DNA of 37,308 bases from Acinetobacter brisouii (lineage in GTDB: Bacteria; Pseudomonadota; Gammaproteobacteria; Pseudomonadales; Moraxellaceae), in NCBI RefSeq assembly GCF_008993995.1, contig NZ_BKNN01000025.1, positions 1 to 37,308 of the forward strand, in the 5' to 3' direction. Below the pieces are notes generated by a model. That model was given only the letters and a program-made list of their open reading frames with translations, searched no databases and was not told the DNA's origin. How positions within the stretch are numbered: position 1 is the stretch's first letter; the number at the start of each line of letters is the position of its first letter. Below are positions 8,711-17,212 of the stretch, one piece after another. Both the position numbers and the translations under genes were made by a program.

Positions 8711-9271
8711 ATGCCGATCAACAATAAATTTCTACCCCACTATCATTTTATAGAAACGCATTCGATAAAAATCGCAGCATCTCAAGCAGATGTGATGCAT
8801 GCAGTACTCAATTATCGGGGAGATGATGACGCTTTTTTCAAATTGGCGATTGGCTTAAGAGAGCTGCCGATCAGACTGCTTGACAAAATCACTGGGCAAC
8901 AACGCATTTCTAAACAAGCCTTCGGTTTAGATAATTTCACACGATTAGAACACATCGAACAGCAAGAATTGATGATGGGCTTGGCAGGAAAATTCTGGCA
9001 GCTTAATTATGGACAAGTGCCAATTCTTGACGCAGCATCTTTTTTAGCATTTTCAGAATCAGGCTCAGCCAAGCTGACCTTGCATTTTGTCGCGGAAAAG
9101 ATCAGTGATACGCACACACAACTCACAACTGAAACGCGTGTTTTTTGTGTTGATCAGAAAGCATTGTCTAGCTTTCGACCCTATTGGTATCTGATTCGAC
9201 CTGTAAGTGGTTTGATTCGCAAGCGTATGTTGTCGAGCATTCAAAAAAATATACAACTTCAGCATATCTAA
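8711..9271 (+). CDS. SRPBCC-like protein of unknown function
   Basis: 186 residues with the features of a START/SRPBCC-type lipid- or ligand-binding fold. There is an N-terminal strand segment (HSIKIAASQADVMHAVL), central strands (LMMGLAGKFWQLNYG, AKLTLHFVAEKI, TQLTTETRVFCVD), and a C-terminal helix with FRPYWYLIRPVSGLIRKRMLSSIQKNIQLQ. That last pattern (YW.LIRP.SGLIR) recurs in uncharacterised bacterial proteins of this type. The ATG at 8711 has no clear ribosome site; no better in-frame start is seen. It is a lone gene, and its ligand is unknown. Confidence 0.65.
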   Translation: MPINNKFLPHYHFIETHSIKIAASQADVMHAVLNYRGDDDAFFKLAIGLRELPIRLLDKITGQQRISKQAFGLDNFTRLEHIEQQELMMGLAGKFWQLNYGQVPILDAASFLAFSESGSAKLTLHFVAEKISDTHTQLTTETRVFCVDQKALSSFRPYWYLIRPVSGLIRKRMLSSIQKNIQLQHI

Positions 9272-9440
9272 CCAGTCTTTGGATGTATCGCTATAAATTT
9301 TGGTTTAGGTTGTGCTAAAAAGAGATCTTTCACACAATTTCACGCATTCTCTTACGGTAAATTTGTTGTGTTTTGAGAGAATGTCCACATATTATCGAAT
9401 GATGAGTTAAAACCGAATTATGACCGAATCAGGATAGCAT

Positions 9441-10094
9441 ATGGATCTTCTCAATCTCACCCAGCAACGCTACACCACGAAAGCTTACGATCCAAATAAA
9501 AAAATTCCGCAAGACCAAATCGATTTATTACTTGAAGTGTTACGCCTCGCGCCATCATCCATCAATATTCAGCCGTGGCATTTTATTGTGGCACAAAGCC
9601 CTGAAGCCAAACAGCGTATTGCCAAATGTATGACGGGCAAATATGCCTATAATGCGCCTAAAGTTCTCGACTCATCCCATACGATTGTGCTGTGTACTCG
9701 TACTGATGTAACGGAAGAATATTTGGAGCATTTGGTCACACAAGATGATGTTGCAGGTCGTTTTAAAGATGAAGCGACCAAACAGTCACAACGTGAAACC
9801 CGTGCAGGCTATATCGACTATTATCGCAATGAAAAAGGCAATATTCAGCACTGGATGGAAACCCAGACCTTTATTGCACTAGGGGAATTACTGTTGGCTG
9901 CGCCGATTTTAGGTATTGATGCTACACCAATCGGTGGTTTCGATGATGCTGCGGTCAATCAGGAGTTCGACTTGGTGAATCAAGGTTTCCATAGTTCTGT
10001 CGTGCTCACGCTTGGTTATCGCAGTGAAAAAGATTTCAATGCCAAATTGCCAAAATCACGCTTAAGTAAAGCAGAGTTGTTTACGATTCTTTAA
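9441..10094 (+). CDS. nfsB: NAD(P)H nitroreductase, NfsB type
   Basis: Oxygen-insensitive FMN flavoprotein that reduces nitroaromatics and quinones by two electrons; 217 residues, the same length as E. coli NfsB. Diagnostic segments are QRYTTKAYDP (FMN phosphate contact), LRLAPSSINIQPWHFIVA, ALGELLLAAPILGIDATPIGGFD and the ending LTLGYRSEKDFNAKLPKSRL. TCAGGATAGCAT precedes the ATG. It stands alone and converges on the EamA transporter. It likely works as a soluble dimer. Confidence 0.92.
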   Translation: MDLLNLTQQRYTTKAYDPNKKIPQDQIDLLLEVLRLAPSSINIQPWHFIVAQSPEAKQRIAKCMTGKYAYNAPKVLDSSHTIVLCTRTDVTEEYLEHLVTQDDVAGRFKDEATKQSQRETRAGYIDYYRNEKGNIQHWMETQTFIALGELLLAAPILGIDATPIGGFDDAAVNQEFDLVNQGFHSSVVLTLGYRSEKDFNAKLPKSRLSKAELFTIL

Positions 10095-10102
10095 TTTAAC
10101 CA

Positions 10103-10133
10103 TATGACTTAGGCTATTTTAGCTTAAGTCATA
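10103..10133. terminator. Hairpin between convergent nfsB and EamA genes
   Basis: A 14-bp stem with one wobble pair: TATGACTTAGGCTA (10103-10116) with TAGCTTAAGTCATA (10120-10133), loop TTT. It overlaps the last codons and stop of the minus-strand EamA gene. There is no long T tract, so termination strength is uncertain. Confidence 0.55.
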
Positions 10134-10981
10134 CTCATGGCTAAGCAACCCACACCGATTAAACTGAGTAACAATCCAATCATCGTCATTTGATTTGGTT
10201 TTTCTTTAAAATAAATCAAACCACTCAACACACCTAAAGTCACAACACTGACATTCATCACCACAAAAACCACCGCAGGCGCATCTTTGAGTAATTGATG
10301 GGCTTGGACATAAAAAGCGATATTGGCGAAGTTGAGAACACCGAGCAAAACACCCGCAGTCAGATTCTTCACTTGCCACTGCTCTAGTTTAGACAGACTG
10401 ACAAAAATTGCAGATGCAACACCTGCCACCATAAACATCAAATTCAGGCTCAACGCAAATTGTTGACCTAAGCTACTGTTGTATTTCAATAAAATATCCA
10501 CCAGTGCATAACCAGCCCAAACACTTGCCAAGAACCATCCCGCCTTGCTGCTTTGTGTTTGAGTAGTCGCTTGCGTTTTGGCAACAATCAGGCTCAATAC
10601 CGCAGTAATACCCAGTGCTACACCCAATAATTTGAGACTCGAAAACTGCTCATGAAAGATAAAATAGGCTGCAAGTAATGATAAAACGACCGATAGGCGC
10701 TGAGCCACTTCAGTTTTAATAATGCCTGCATACTGTAAAGATTTGGCTAAACAAAAGAAAATACTGGGTAGCAACACACCGAGCACACCAATCAGCCACC
10801 ACGGCGTATCATGAATACTTAAATGAGCAAAATCGGGTTTAAACCACAACCAACATAAAAGACTTGCGGTGACATAGTTCCAGACAATCATTTGCAAAGC
10901 TGAATAATCACGTTGTTTAAATTGTTTCAAAACAATCGACACCGCAACACTGCATAGTGCCGCAAAGAAAATGAGAGTCAT
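10124..10981 (-). CDS. EamA/DMT-family transporter
   Basis: Inner-membrane permease of the drug/metabolite transporter superfamily, 285 residues with about ten hydrophobic helices. It is built as two EamA halves (about 1-135 and 148-283), separated by a polar linker QATTQTQSSKAGW. The second-half motif VVVFVVMNVSVVTLGVLSGLIYFKEKPN is typical. The substrate cannot be predicted. The start ATG at 10981 has only a weak ribosome site. The MFS gene ends 98 bp upstream behind its own terminator, so this gene is probably transcribed separately. Confidence 0.85.
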   Translation of the reverse strand: MTLIFFAALCSVAVSIVLKQFKQRDYSALQMIVWNYVTASLLCWLWFKPDFAHLSIHDTPWWLIGVLGVLLPSIFFCLAKSLQYAGIIKTEVAQRLSVVLSLLAAYFIFHEQFSSLKLLGVALGITAVLSLIVAKTQATTQTQSSKAGWFLASVWAGYALVDILLKYNSSLGQQFALSLNLMFMVAGVASAIFVSLSKLEQWQVKNLTAGVLLGVLNFANIAFYVQAHQLLKDAPAVVFVVMNVSVVTLGVLSGLIYFKEKPNQMTMIGLLLSLIGVGCLAMSMT

Positions 10982-11042
10982 GTATGAAGATCCATTTTAA
11001 TGATTGGGAGATAATTTGGGGGGGTGGTACACGATCCATCAT

Positions 11043-11074
11043 AAAAAAGGCGATTGTGAAAACCGCCCTTTTTT
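11043..11074 (-). terminator. Intrinsic terminator of the MFS transporter gene
   Basis: On the minus strand a GGCG/CGCC-cored hairpin (11064-11067 with 11049-11052), extended by A/T pairs with one bulge, runs into six T (complement of 11043-11048). It starts 5 bp past the MFS stop codon. Confidence 0.8.
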
Positions 11075-11079
11075 CAATC

Positions 11080-12735
11080 TTAGAAAAATGCTCGCATACT
11101 CAGCAAAGTACGATAAACACCCCACAGCAATGGCAAACCTACAGCCATCCACGCCAAAACCACCCAAAGTACAGGCGTTATCTGTACAGGCTGATCGGTC
11201 ACTGCATGTAAATTTTGTATTTCGGCGTGTTGTCGATCTTGCATCAATTTCTGCTCAGCAGCCAGTTGTTCAGCACTCATAAAATGCTTGGCAGCCACAG
11301 GACGAATCAGTAAGTTACAGATTAGACCGATAACCAGTAAACCCACCAAAATCAACATGGTCTGATTATAGACCTGACTAGCAGGAATTCCCAAAGCCAA
11401 TTGATAATCACGCATATTGTTGACCACAACAGGGCCAATAATCCCTGCGGTTGCCCATGCCGTGAGTAAACGTCCATGAATTGCACCCACCATTTGCGTA
11501 CCAAATAAGTCTGCCAAATATGCAGGAATCGTGGCAAAACCACCGCCATACATACTAATGATTAAACAAATTGCAGCGACAAAGTAGAGCTTCTCGCCAG
11601 CATTGGCAAAAAATGGAACACTGGCATACAGAAATCCACCGAAAATAAAAAATACCGTATAAGTTGCTTTACGCCCGATTTTATCGGACAGACTTGCCCA
11701 GACAATCCGCCCGCCAATATTAAATAGGCTCAGTAATGCGGTGAAACCTGCGGCAATGGCTGCGACTTTTTTGAGTTGCTGATCATCTAAGGACTGAAAA
11801 CTTAAATCAGGTAGCCCGATTAACTGCCCTGCAAAAACTTCCTGCAACATGGGAGATGCCATTCCAATGATGCCAATCCCTGCGGAAACATTCATACACA
11901 GTACCATCCATACCAACCAAAATTGTGGAATTCCCCAAACTTTACGGGCATGGACATGATGTGGAGTTATCAACTGCTGTTTTTTCGGCTGAGGCTGCCA
12001 GTTGTCAGGCGTCCACCCTTGTGCAGGAATACGATATGCCAATGCACCACTGACCATAAATACAAAGTAAATCAGCGCCATGACAACAAATGTCTGTACT
12101 GCACCAATACTGGTTGGCGTTGAAAAATATACCATGAGTTCAACGGCTAAAGGTGAGCCAATCATCGCACCACCACCAAAACCCATAATCGCCATGCCTG
12201 TTGCCAGCCCACGCTTATCGGGAAACCATTTAATCAAGGTACTGACAGGCGAAATATAACCAAGTCCTAGACCAATCCCCCCAATCACACCAGAACCAAG
12301 CAGCATTAGCCAAAATTGATGGATATAAATGCCAAAAGCAGAAATGAGCATGCCTCCACACCAGCAGACAGCACTGATTAAACCTGCTTTACGTGGGCCA
12401 ACCCGTTCTAACCACCCACCCCAAATTGCGGCAGAGCTTCCAAGCAGTACAAAAAATAAGGTGTACATCCAGCCAAGCGTAGAAACTTTCCAATCACAGC
12501 TATGCACAAAAAGTTGCTGAAAAAATCCAATATCGGGCACACAAGGAATCGACTGGCTAATCCCTAATGCTTTAGACAATGGCAACCAAAATACCGAAAA
12601 ACCATATGCCATTCCGATACATAAGTGAATCGCTAAAGCGGCTGGTGGTACAAGCCAACGGTTAAATCCAGTCCGTGCAATAATGCGCTGTTTGGATAAA
12701 AATGCAGGGGGATGCTGCTGCGAGTTTGAGGGCAT
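11080..12735 (-). CDS. MFS transporter, OFA (oxalate/formate antiporter) type
   Basis: Inner-membrane carrier of about twelve spans, 551 residues from the ATG at 12735. That ATG has GGAG 8 nt upstream; a longer frame from a TTG at 12792 lacks a ribosome site. Family traits include IHLCIGMAYGFSVFWLPLSKALG near the N-terminus, GWLERVGPRKAGL (motif A-like), GVIGGIGLGLGYISPVSTLIKWFPDKRGLATGMAIMGFGGGAMI, and NIGGRIVWASLSDKIGRKATY in the second half. The family moves mono- and dicarboxylates such as oxalate, formate or pyruvate. It is longer than the usual 400-450 residues because of a loop after helix 1 and an extended C-terminus with a last helix (PVLWVVLAWMAVGLPLLWGVY). Substrate unknown. Confidence 0.88.
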   Translation of the reverse strand: MPSNSQQHPPAFLSKQRIIARTGFNRWLVPPAALAIHLCIGMAYGFSVFWLPLSKALGISQSIPCVPDIGFFQQLFVHSCDWKVSTLGWMYTLFFVLLGSSAAIWGGWLERVGPRKAGLISAVCWCGGMLISAFGIYIHQFWLMLLGSGVIGGIGLGLGYISPVSTLIKWFPDKRGLATGMAIMGFGGGAMIGSPLAVELMVYFSTPTSIGAVQTFVVMALIYFVFMVSGALAYRIPAQGWTPDNWQPQPKKQQLITPHHVHARKVWGIPQFWLVWMVLCMNVSAGIGIIGMASPMLQEVFAGQLIGLPDLSFQSLDDQQLKKVAAIAAGFTALLSLFNIGGRIVWASLSDKIGRKATYTVFFIFGGFLYASVPFFANAGEKLYFVAAICLIISMYGGGFATIPAYLADLFGTQMVGAIHGRLLTAWATAGIIGPVVVNNMRDYQLALGIPASQVYNQTMLILVGLLVIGLICNLLIRPVAAKHFMSAEQLAAEQKLMQDRQHAEIQNLHAVTDQPVQITPVLWVVLAWMAVGLPLLWGVYRTLLSMRAFF

Positions 12736-12887
12736 AAAATTCACTCCATTTTTCTGCCCCCCGATATACACGTTTGTGCTCGGCTTGTCCAATTTCTTGA
12801 TCTATTGATTGTTTTAAATACAGATATATCTCTACAAAATTTTGATTTATATTTAGATATAATAATTAATCCTTAGAGGAAAAAATA

Positions 12888-13263
12888 ATGACCCAAACTA
12901 AAAAAAATAACCTTTTCCATTGTTGGATGGTTAACGATTATGCCCTTCTTTATTCTTGCATTAAACGAGTCTGGATCAATAAGAACAGATGGAATATTTG
13001 AAGGCTTTATCTATCCGCTTTCGGTCTATATTGCCATCTTATCTCTAGCAGCCATGACCATAAATTGGCTTGCCAATAAAAAGACCAATCGCTTTTTGGT
13101 CATTATTGGGTTCATCTGTGGTTTTCCAAATGCTCTCTGTGCATTTTGTCTAAGTCTTGACTTTCACGCATTTCTATTAGCATTATTGCTCGTGCCACGA
13201 TGTGCACTTGCCATTTATTTAGTTTCTTGGAATTTTGAAAATCATAAACCCCAAACTGTTTAA
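12888..13263 (+). pseudogene. Small membrane protein gene broken by a frameshift at A8
   Basis: A strong start (GAGGA, 7 nt, ATG at 12888) opens a frame that stops after 29 codons. Just past the start, an eight-A run (12900-12907) shifts the sense. Removing one A joins MTQTKK to ITFSIVGWLTIMPFFILAL and gives one continuous 124-residue protein ending at 13263. As written, the intact part could only start at the ATG at 12940, which has no ribosome site. The product has about four hydrophobic segments (FSIVGWLTIMPFFILAL, YPLSVYIAILSLAAMTINWLA, RFLVIIGFICGFPNALCAFCLSL, FLLALLLVPRCALAIYLVSW); I do not recognise it. The run could be a real mutation, a slippage (phase-variable) site or a sequencing error. 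Confidence 0.65.
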
Positions 13264-13702
13264 GCACACATCACTTTGGGAATCGCAGATTATTTTGCGT
13301 TATTTGACCGAAGTCTATGGCAAAGGCTCTTTATGGATTGCCGAACCACGCGCACGTTTTGCTGCGGAAAAGTGGCTCGATTGGTATATCACCAGCGTTT
13401 TGCCTGTGTTTGGCGTGGTATTTTTTAATTTGGTGCGCCAACCTGAAGATCAGCGCGATTTGGCTGCGGTTGAAGTCGCAGCAGAAAAACTGTCAAAACT
13501 ACTGGATATTGTTAATGCTGAACTGGCACGCCAACCTTATTTATCTGGGGAACATTTCGGTGTTGCTGATATTCCTTTGGGACTTGCAATACATCACTGG
13601 TTTAATTTGGGCTTAGATCAACAACAACATCCACATTTAGAAGCATGGATTGAGCGTATTCGTAGCCGACCTCATTTCCATAAAATCGCCAGTGTACTTT
13701 AA
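13235..13702 (+). pseudogene. Glutathione S-transferase lacking its N-terminal domain
   Basis: Residues from TSLWESQIILRYLTEVYGKGSLWIAEP onward (about 13268) read as a GST: the end of the thioredoxin fold (the ES of the glutathione-binding loop) and then the whole helical C-terminal domain to PYLSGEHFGVADIPLGLAIHHWFNLG and HPHLEAWIERIRSRPHF. The first 60 or so residues, with the catalytic residue and the beta-alpha-beta motif, are absent. The frame instead runs into the tail of the preceding membrane-protein gene, overlapping it by 29 nt. This is therefore a 5'-truncated remnant, probably left by a deletion. The first 11 residues (MKIINPKLFKH) are not GST-like. Expression as a stable stand-alone domain is unlikely. 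Confidence 0.75.
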
Positions 13703-13727
13703 GCAGCTTGATGCTGTTTAAAAAAGC

Positions 13728-13766
13728 AGGAAGCAAAATGCACACAGATTTTGCTTCCTATTTTTT
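13728..13766. terminator. Bidirectional terminator between GST remnant and hisP
   Basis: AGGAAGCAAAAT (13728-13739) pairs perfectly with ATTTTGCTTCCT (13748-13759) across an 8-nt loop and is followed by ATTTTTT. On the minus strand the hairpin follows the hisP stop codon directly, and is followed by the complement of AAAAAAGC, so it can serve both directions. Confidence 0.85.
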
Positions 13767-14541
13767 ATTTAAAATTACCTTCCAAAAACTGTTTTAAACG
13801 CTCACTTTTCGGGTGAGTCAGGACTTCTTTCGGATCACCCTGCTCTTCAATTTTCCCTTGATGCAAAAAGATCACCTGATTCGAGACATGACGTGCAAAA
13901 CCCATTTCATGCGTCACGACAATCATGGTTCTCCCTTCTTCTGCCAAGCCTTGCATGACTTTCAGGACTTCACCCACCAGTTCAGGGTCTAAAGCACTGG
14001 TTGGTTCATCGAAAAGCATCACCTCTGGTTCCATCGCCAAAGCACGAGCAATCGCAACCCGTTGTTGCTGCCCACCCGACAAAAATGCAGGATATTTATT
14101 TTCCACGCTTTCACTCAAACCAACTTTGCGTAAATATTTACGCGCACGTTCTTCTGCTTCCGCACGTTTCACGCCCAGTACATGAATCGGGCCTTCAATC
14201 ACATTTTGTAAAACCGTCATGTGTGACCACAAATTAAAATGCTGAAACACCATCATGAGCTGGGTACGCATTTTTTGCAGTTGCTTAGGATTGGTCGCTT
14301 TTAAGTTGCCATGTTTATCAAAAACAGTTTGTAGCTTCTCACCATTGAGTTTGATTGAACCATTACTCGGCTGTTCTAGAAAATTAATACAACGCAAGAA
14401 GGTACTTTTCCCCGAACCCGATGAACCGATAATACTAATCACATCGCCTGCTTTGGCATCGAGAGAAACACCTTTCAGTACTTCATTATCCCCGAAGGTT
14501 TTACATAAATCTCGAATCACCAGTTTTGCTGAATCTTCCAT
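13765..14541 (-). CDS. hisP: Basic amino acid ABC importer ATPase (HisP type)
   Basis: ATP-binding subunit of a polar amino acid importer, 258 residues, closely resembling enteric HisP throughout. Walker [10 protein letters not shown] is at 39-47, the Q-loop [13 protein letters not shown] at about 98-110, signature LSGGQQQR at 154-161, Walker B VMLFDEP at 174-180 and the switch histidine in [27 protein letters not shown] precedes the ATG. It is the last gene of the binding protein-HisQ-HisM-HisP series and starts 10 nt after hisM. It energises uptake of histidine, arginine, lysine or ornithine. Confidence 0.93.
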   Translation of the reverse strand: MEDSAKLVIRDLCKTFGDNEVLKGVSLDAKAGDVISIIGSSGSGKSTFLRCINFLEQPSNGSIKLNGEKLQTVFDKHGNLKATNPKQLQKMRTQLMMVFQHFNLWSHMTVLQNVIEGPIHVLGVKRAEAEERARKYLRKVGLSESVENKYPAFLSGGQQQRVAIARALAMEPEVMLFDEPTSALDPELVGEVLKVMQGLAEEGRTMIVVTHEMGFARHVSNQVIFLHQGKIEEQGDPKEVLTHPKSERLKQFLEGNFK

Positions 14542-14551
14542 CTGTATTCTC

Positions 14552-15265
14552 CTAATGATCCGATGGTTTTAAAAATGCCGACCAGCGTTTTTCCAGTTTG
14601 CGGAATATGCCAATCAAGATAAAAGCCAAACAGGCATACAGCACTGCGGCGATCCCAAAAGCATTAAACGTTTCATAAGTTGCTGAATTGACATCGCGTG
14701 CAACTTTCAAAATATCAGGCACAGTTGCGGTAAAGGCGATGGTCGTTGCGTGCAACATCAAAATGACTTCATTGCCATAAAATGGCAAGGCACGGCGTAA
14801 CATTGAAGGAATAATAATGCGGGTATAGCGTTTCCACGGCGACATGCCAAAAGCTTGAGCAGCCTCAATCTCACCGTAAGGAATAGAACGGATTGCCCCT
14901 GCAAAAATTTCAGTGGTATATGCACCTGTGTTCAGTGCAAATGCCAAAATAGTACATTTCAAACCACTTTGGAAAAAATCATTTAAAGCTTGATGATCAT
15001 GCACAAAATCAAAGCTATAAATCCCCGAATAAATAATCAGTAACTGTACATACAATGGCGTGCCACGAAATACATAGGTAAATAGCCATACTGGACCACG
15101 AATCAATGGATTACTCGACACTCGTGCAATCGACAGAGGAATAGACAACACAAAACCAATCGCAATCGACAGTACCAACAGCCATGATGTCATGGCAACG
15201 CCTGTCATTTGAAAGCCATCTGTCCACAGGTATTGCTGCCAATATTGTTGAATAATTTCAATCAT
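14552..15265 (-). CDS. hisM: Basic amino acid ABC importer permease (HisM type)
   Basis: Inner-membrane permease, 237 residues, collinear with HisM from the first residues ([30 protein letters not shown]) to the end ([12 protein letters not shown]). The ATPase-coupling EAA loop is [34 protein letters not shown]. The ATG overlaps the hisQ stop in ATGA, so the two permeases are translationally coupled. It pairs with HisQ to form the heterodimeric channel, with HisP as the motor. Confidence 0.92.
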   Translation of the reverse strand: MIEIIQQYWQQYLWTDGFQMTGVAMTSWLLVLSIAIGFVLSIPLSIARVSSNPLIRGPVWLFTYVFRGTPLYVQLLIIYSGIYSFDFVHDHQALNDFFQSGLKCTILAFALNTGAYTTEIFAGAIRSIPYGEIEAAQAFGMSPWKRYTRIIIPSMLRRALPFYGNEVILMLHATTIAFTATVPDILKVARDVNSATYETFNAFGIAAVLYACLAFILIGIFRKLEKRWSAFLKPSDH

Positions 15266-15951
15266 AATTGCCCCTTTTTGACGCCAGCAGAGTAACGGCG
15301 CTCAAGCCACATCAAAACGAGATTGGAAACCGTGGTAATCGCAAGATAAATTGCTGCAGCAAGGACACTAAAATAAAACACTTGCATGGTGCTACGACCT
15401 GCATCTTGGGTAATTTTGATAATGTCTGTCAGCCCAATCAACGAAACCAAAGCCGTCGCTTTAATCAGAACCTGCCAGTTATTGCCAATTCCAGGCAATG
15501 CAAAACGCATCATTTGCGGAAATAACACTCGTCGAAACACTTGAAATGGCGTCATGCCATAAGCATAAGCAGCTTCAATTTGCCCTTTGGGTACAGACTG
15601 AAATGCCCCACGAAAAGTTTCGGTAAAATACGCCCCATAAATAAATGCCAATGTAATGACACCAGCCGCGAATGGATCAATATCGATTTGGTCCATTTGC
15701 AAAGAGTCAGTAATTGAATTGAGTCCAAGCTGAAGGCTATAGAATAGAAGCAGCATAATGACCAAATCTGGAACACTACGAATCAGGGTGGTATACACTG
15801 TTGCCACATATCGCACCATTTTAATGCGAGATAGCTTACAAACTGCGCCAATTAAGCCAATAATCACCGAGAGTAAGAGCGATAACAGTGCAAGTTTTAT
15901 GGTCATCCAAGTGCCATCCCATAGCACAGAACCATAACCAGACAAAAACAT
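15262..15951 (-). CDS. hisQ: Basic amino acid ABC importer permease (HisQ type)
   Basis: Permease partner of HisM, resembling HisQ (IDIDPFAAGVITLAFIYGAYFTETFRGAFQSVPKGQIEAAYAYGM, then FALPGIGNNWQVLIKATALVSLIGL and [14 protein letters not shown]). I choose the ATG at 15951 (229 residues), which has GGAG 9 nt upstream and matches the length of HisQ. An earlier ATG at 15957 is too close to that site, and a TTG at 15966 has none. Overlaps hisM by 4 nt. About five membrane spans. Confidence 0.9.
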   Translation of the reverse strand: MFLSGYGSVLWDGTWMTIKLALLSLLLSVIIGLIGAVCKLSRIKMVRYVATVYTTLIRSVPDLVIMLLLFYSLQLGLNSITDSLQMDQIDIDPFAAGVITLAFIYGAYFTETFRGAFQSVPKGQIEAAYAYGMTPFQVFRRVLFPQMMRFALPGIGNNWQVLIKATALVSLIGLTDIIKITQDAGRSTMQVFYFSVLAAAIYLAITTVSNLVLMWLERRYSAGVKKGQL

Positions 15952-16010
15952 ACTCATCTTCTCCAAGTAAAAACAATCGATCTGATAGTGATGAGAGTAA
16001 AGCTCATAGA

Positions 16011-16036
16011 AAAAGTGTCGGTACTAGACCGACACT
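16011..16036 (-). terminator. Terminator-like hairpin between binding protein and permease genes
   Basis: AGTGTCGGT (16014-16022) pairs perfectly with ACCGACACT (16028-16036) around a 5-nt loop. On the minus strand the stem is followed by TTTTTC, just past the binding-protein stop. It probably lets only part of the transcripts read on into hisQMP, giving more binding protein than membrane subunits. It may also protect the 3' end of the upstream message. The structure is seen; the role is inferred. Confidence 0.7.
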
Positions 16037-16046
16037 CTTCTGTGAA

Positions 16047-16832
16047 TTAATAAATACTGAAAGGGAAATATTTTTTCTCTAATTTTTTATATGTTCCATC
16101 AGCAATAATTTGTGCTAAAGCTTTGTTAATGTCATTTTTCAGGTCTACATCTTCCTTACGTAAACCAATTGCCGCACCTACACCTAAAGTTTTGGCATCC
16201 ACCACATTGCCACCTGCAAAGCCAAAGTTTTTGCCTTTTGGTGATTTCAAGAAGCCCGCATCAACCATCAATGCATCTTGCAAAGAGGCATCTAAACGAC
16301 CCGACATCATATCTTGATACAAAATTTCTTGGTTTGGATAAGGTACAACATTCACACCTTGCGTTGCCCAGTAGGCTTTTGCATAGCTTTCTTGCATCGT
16401 ACCTTGTTGAACACCAACGCGTTTACCTCTTAAAGACGCCGCTGTTGGTAGTAATGGTGAGCCTTTTTTCGCAATCATACGCGTTGGCGTGTTATAGATT
16501 TTATTACTAAACGCGATTTGCTTAGAACGATCAGCAGTCACGGTCATTGATGAAAGAATACCATCAAATTTTTTCGCTTTTAATGCTGGAATCATGCCAT
16601 CAAAAGAGTTTTCAACCCATACACATTTTGCTTTCAATTTAGCACAAATGGCATTCCCCAAATCGACATCGAAGCCTACCAATTTGTTACCTGGTGCTTT
16701 GTATTCGAATGGCACATAAGAAGACTCTGTACCAAAACGAATAACTTTCCAGTCTTTTGCTTGAACATTTGTACCGAATGCGGTCAACAACAATGTAGTT
16801 GATACTAATAGTTTGTTCTTCCAGCTTTTCAT
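16047..16832 (-). CDS. Periplasmic basic amino acid-binding protein (HisJ/ArgT type)
   Basis: Solute-binding protein of the importer, 261 residues from the ATG at 16832, which has AGGGGA 6 nt upstream (a further in-frame start 18 nt earlier has none). A Sec signal peptide MKSWKNKLLVSTTLLLTAFGTNVQA is followed by the mature start KDWKVIRFGTESSYVPFEYKAPGNKLVGFDVDLGNAICAKLKAKCVWVENSFDGMIPAL, the classic family 3 opening. The disulfide pair (CAKLKAKC) of HisJ/LAO-binding proteins is present. Ligand contacts such as SSMTVTADRSKQIAFS are conserved. It delivers arginine, lysine, ornithine or histidine to HisQM; the preferred ligand cannot be told. Confidence 0.9.
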   Translation of the reverse strand: MKSWKNKLLVSTTLLLTAFGTNVQAKDWKVIRFGTESSYVPFEYKAPGNKLVGFDVDLGNAICAKLKAKCVWVENSFDGMIPALKAKKFDGILSSMTVTADRSKQIAFSNKIYNTPTRMIAKKGSPLLPTAASLRGKRVGVQQGTMQESYAKAYWATQGVNVVPYPNQEILYQDMMSGRLDASLQDALMVDAGFLKSPKGKNFGFAGGNVVDAKTLGVGAAIGLRKEDVDLKNDINKALAQIIADGTYKKLEKKYFPFSIY

Positions 16833-17076
16833 CAAAGTTCCCCTGATCAATCAATTTATTGAAGATAATGCAAGAATTTACACACTTACCCATCTTCCCT
16901 GATGTACGAAAAAGCAATTTATATGCCAAGAAAAATCAAAGTAACTGATCTTTCTACCAAAGAATATGACGATTATGAAATACATAAAATTATTTTAAAA
17001 TATTGATTTAAAAACAATATGAATTAAATTTTATGGATTCCATTCCATATTACAGTCCATTTTAAAAATTACTGAT

Positions 17077-17118
17077 TTGCCCAAAAACTGTATCTTATTT
17101 TTAATCAAAACTGTATCT
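17077..17118 (+). promoter_or_regulatory. Candidate ydfG promoter with 12-bp direct repeat
   Basis: TTGCCC (17077-17082) and TTTAAT (17100-17105) are 17 bp apart and could be -35 and -10 boxes. AAAACTGTATCT occurs in the spacer (17084-17095) and again at 17107-17118, 23 bp apart, about two helical turns. This arrangement fits a regulator that binds direct repeats and blocks or activates the promoter. Some MocR/GntR-type regulators bind such repeats, but none is encoded here. Confidence 0.45.
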
Positions 17119-17166
17119 GTTTTACAACTTTTAAATTCTCTATCTTGAACTGCAAAGTACAGCTTG

Positions 17167-17180
17167 CTTGATCTATCAAG
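17167..17180. promoter_or_regulatory. Inverted repeat in the ydfG leader
   Basis: CTTGAT-CT-ATCAAG is a perfect 6-2-6 palindrome about 33 bp before the ydfG start. It could be a repressor half-site pair; no direct evidence. Confidence 0.3.
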
Positions 17181-17212
17181 TCAACGGACTCAACTCCATA
17201 GAGAATATAAAT

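Larger units (their letters stand above)
16833..17212. other. Divergent control region of the importer and ydfG-like gene
   Basis: A 380-bp AT-rich spacer with no gene. It should hold both promoters. The notable sequences are a 12-bp direct repeat (17084-17118) overlapping a candidate promoter and a 14-bp inverted repeat (17167-17180), each listed separately. Confidence 0.6.
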
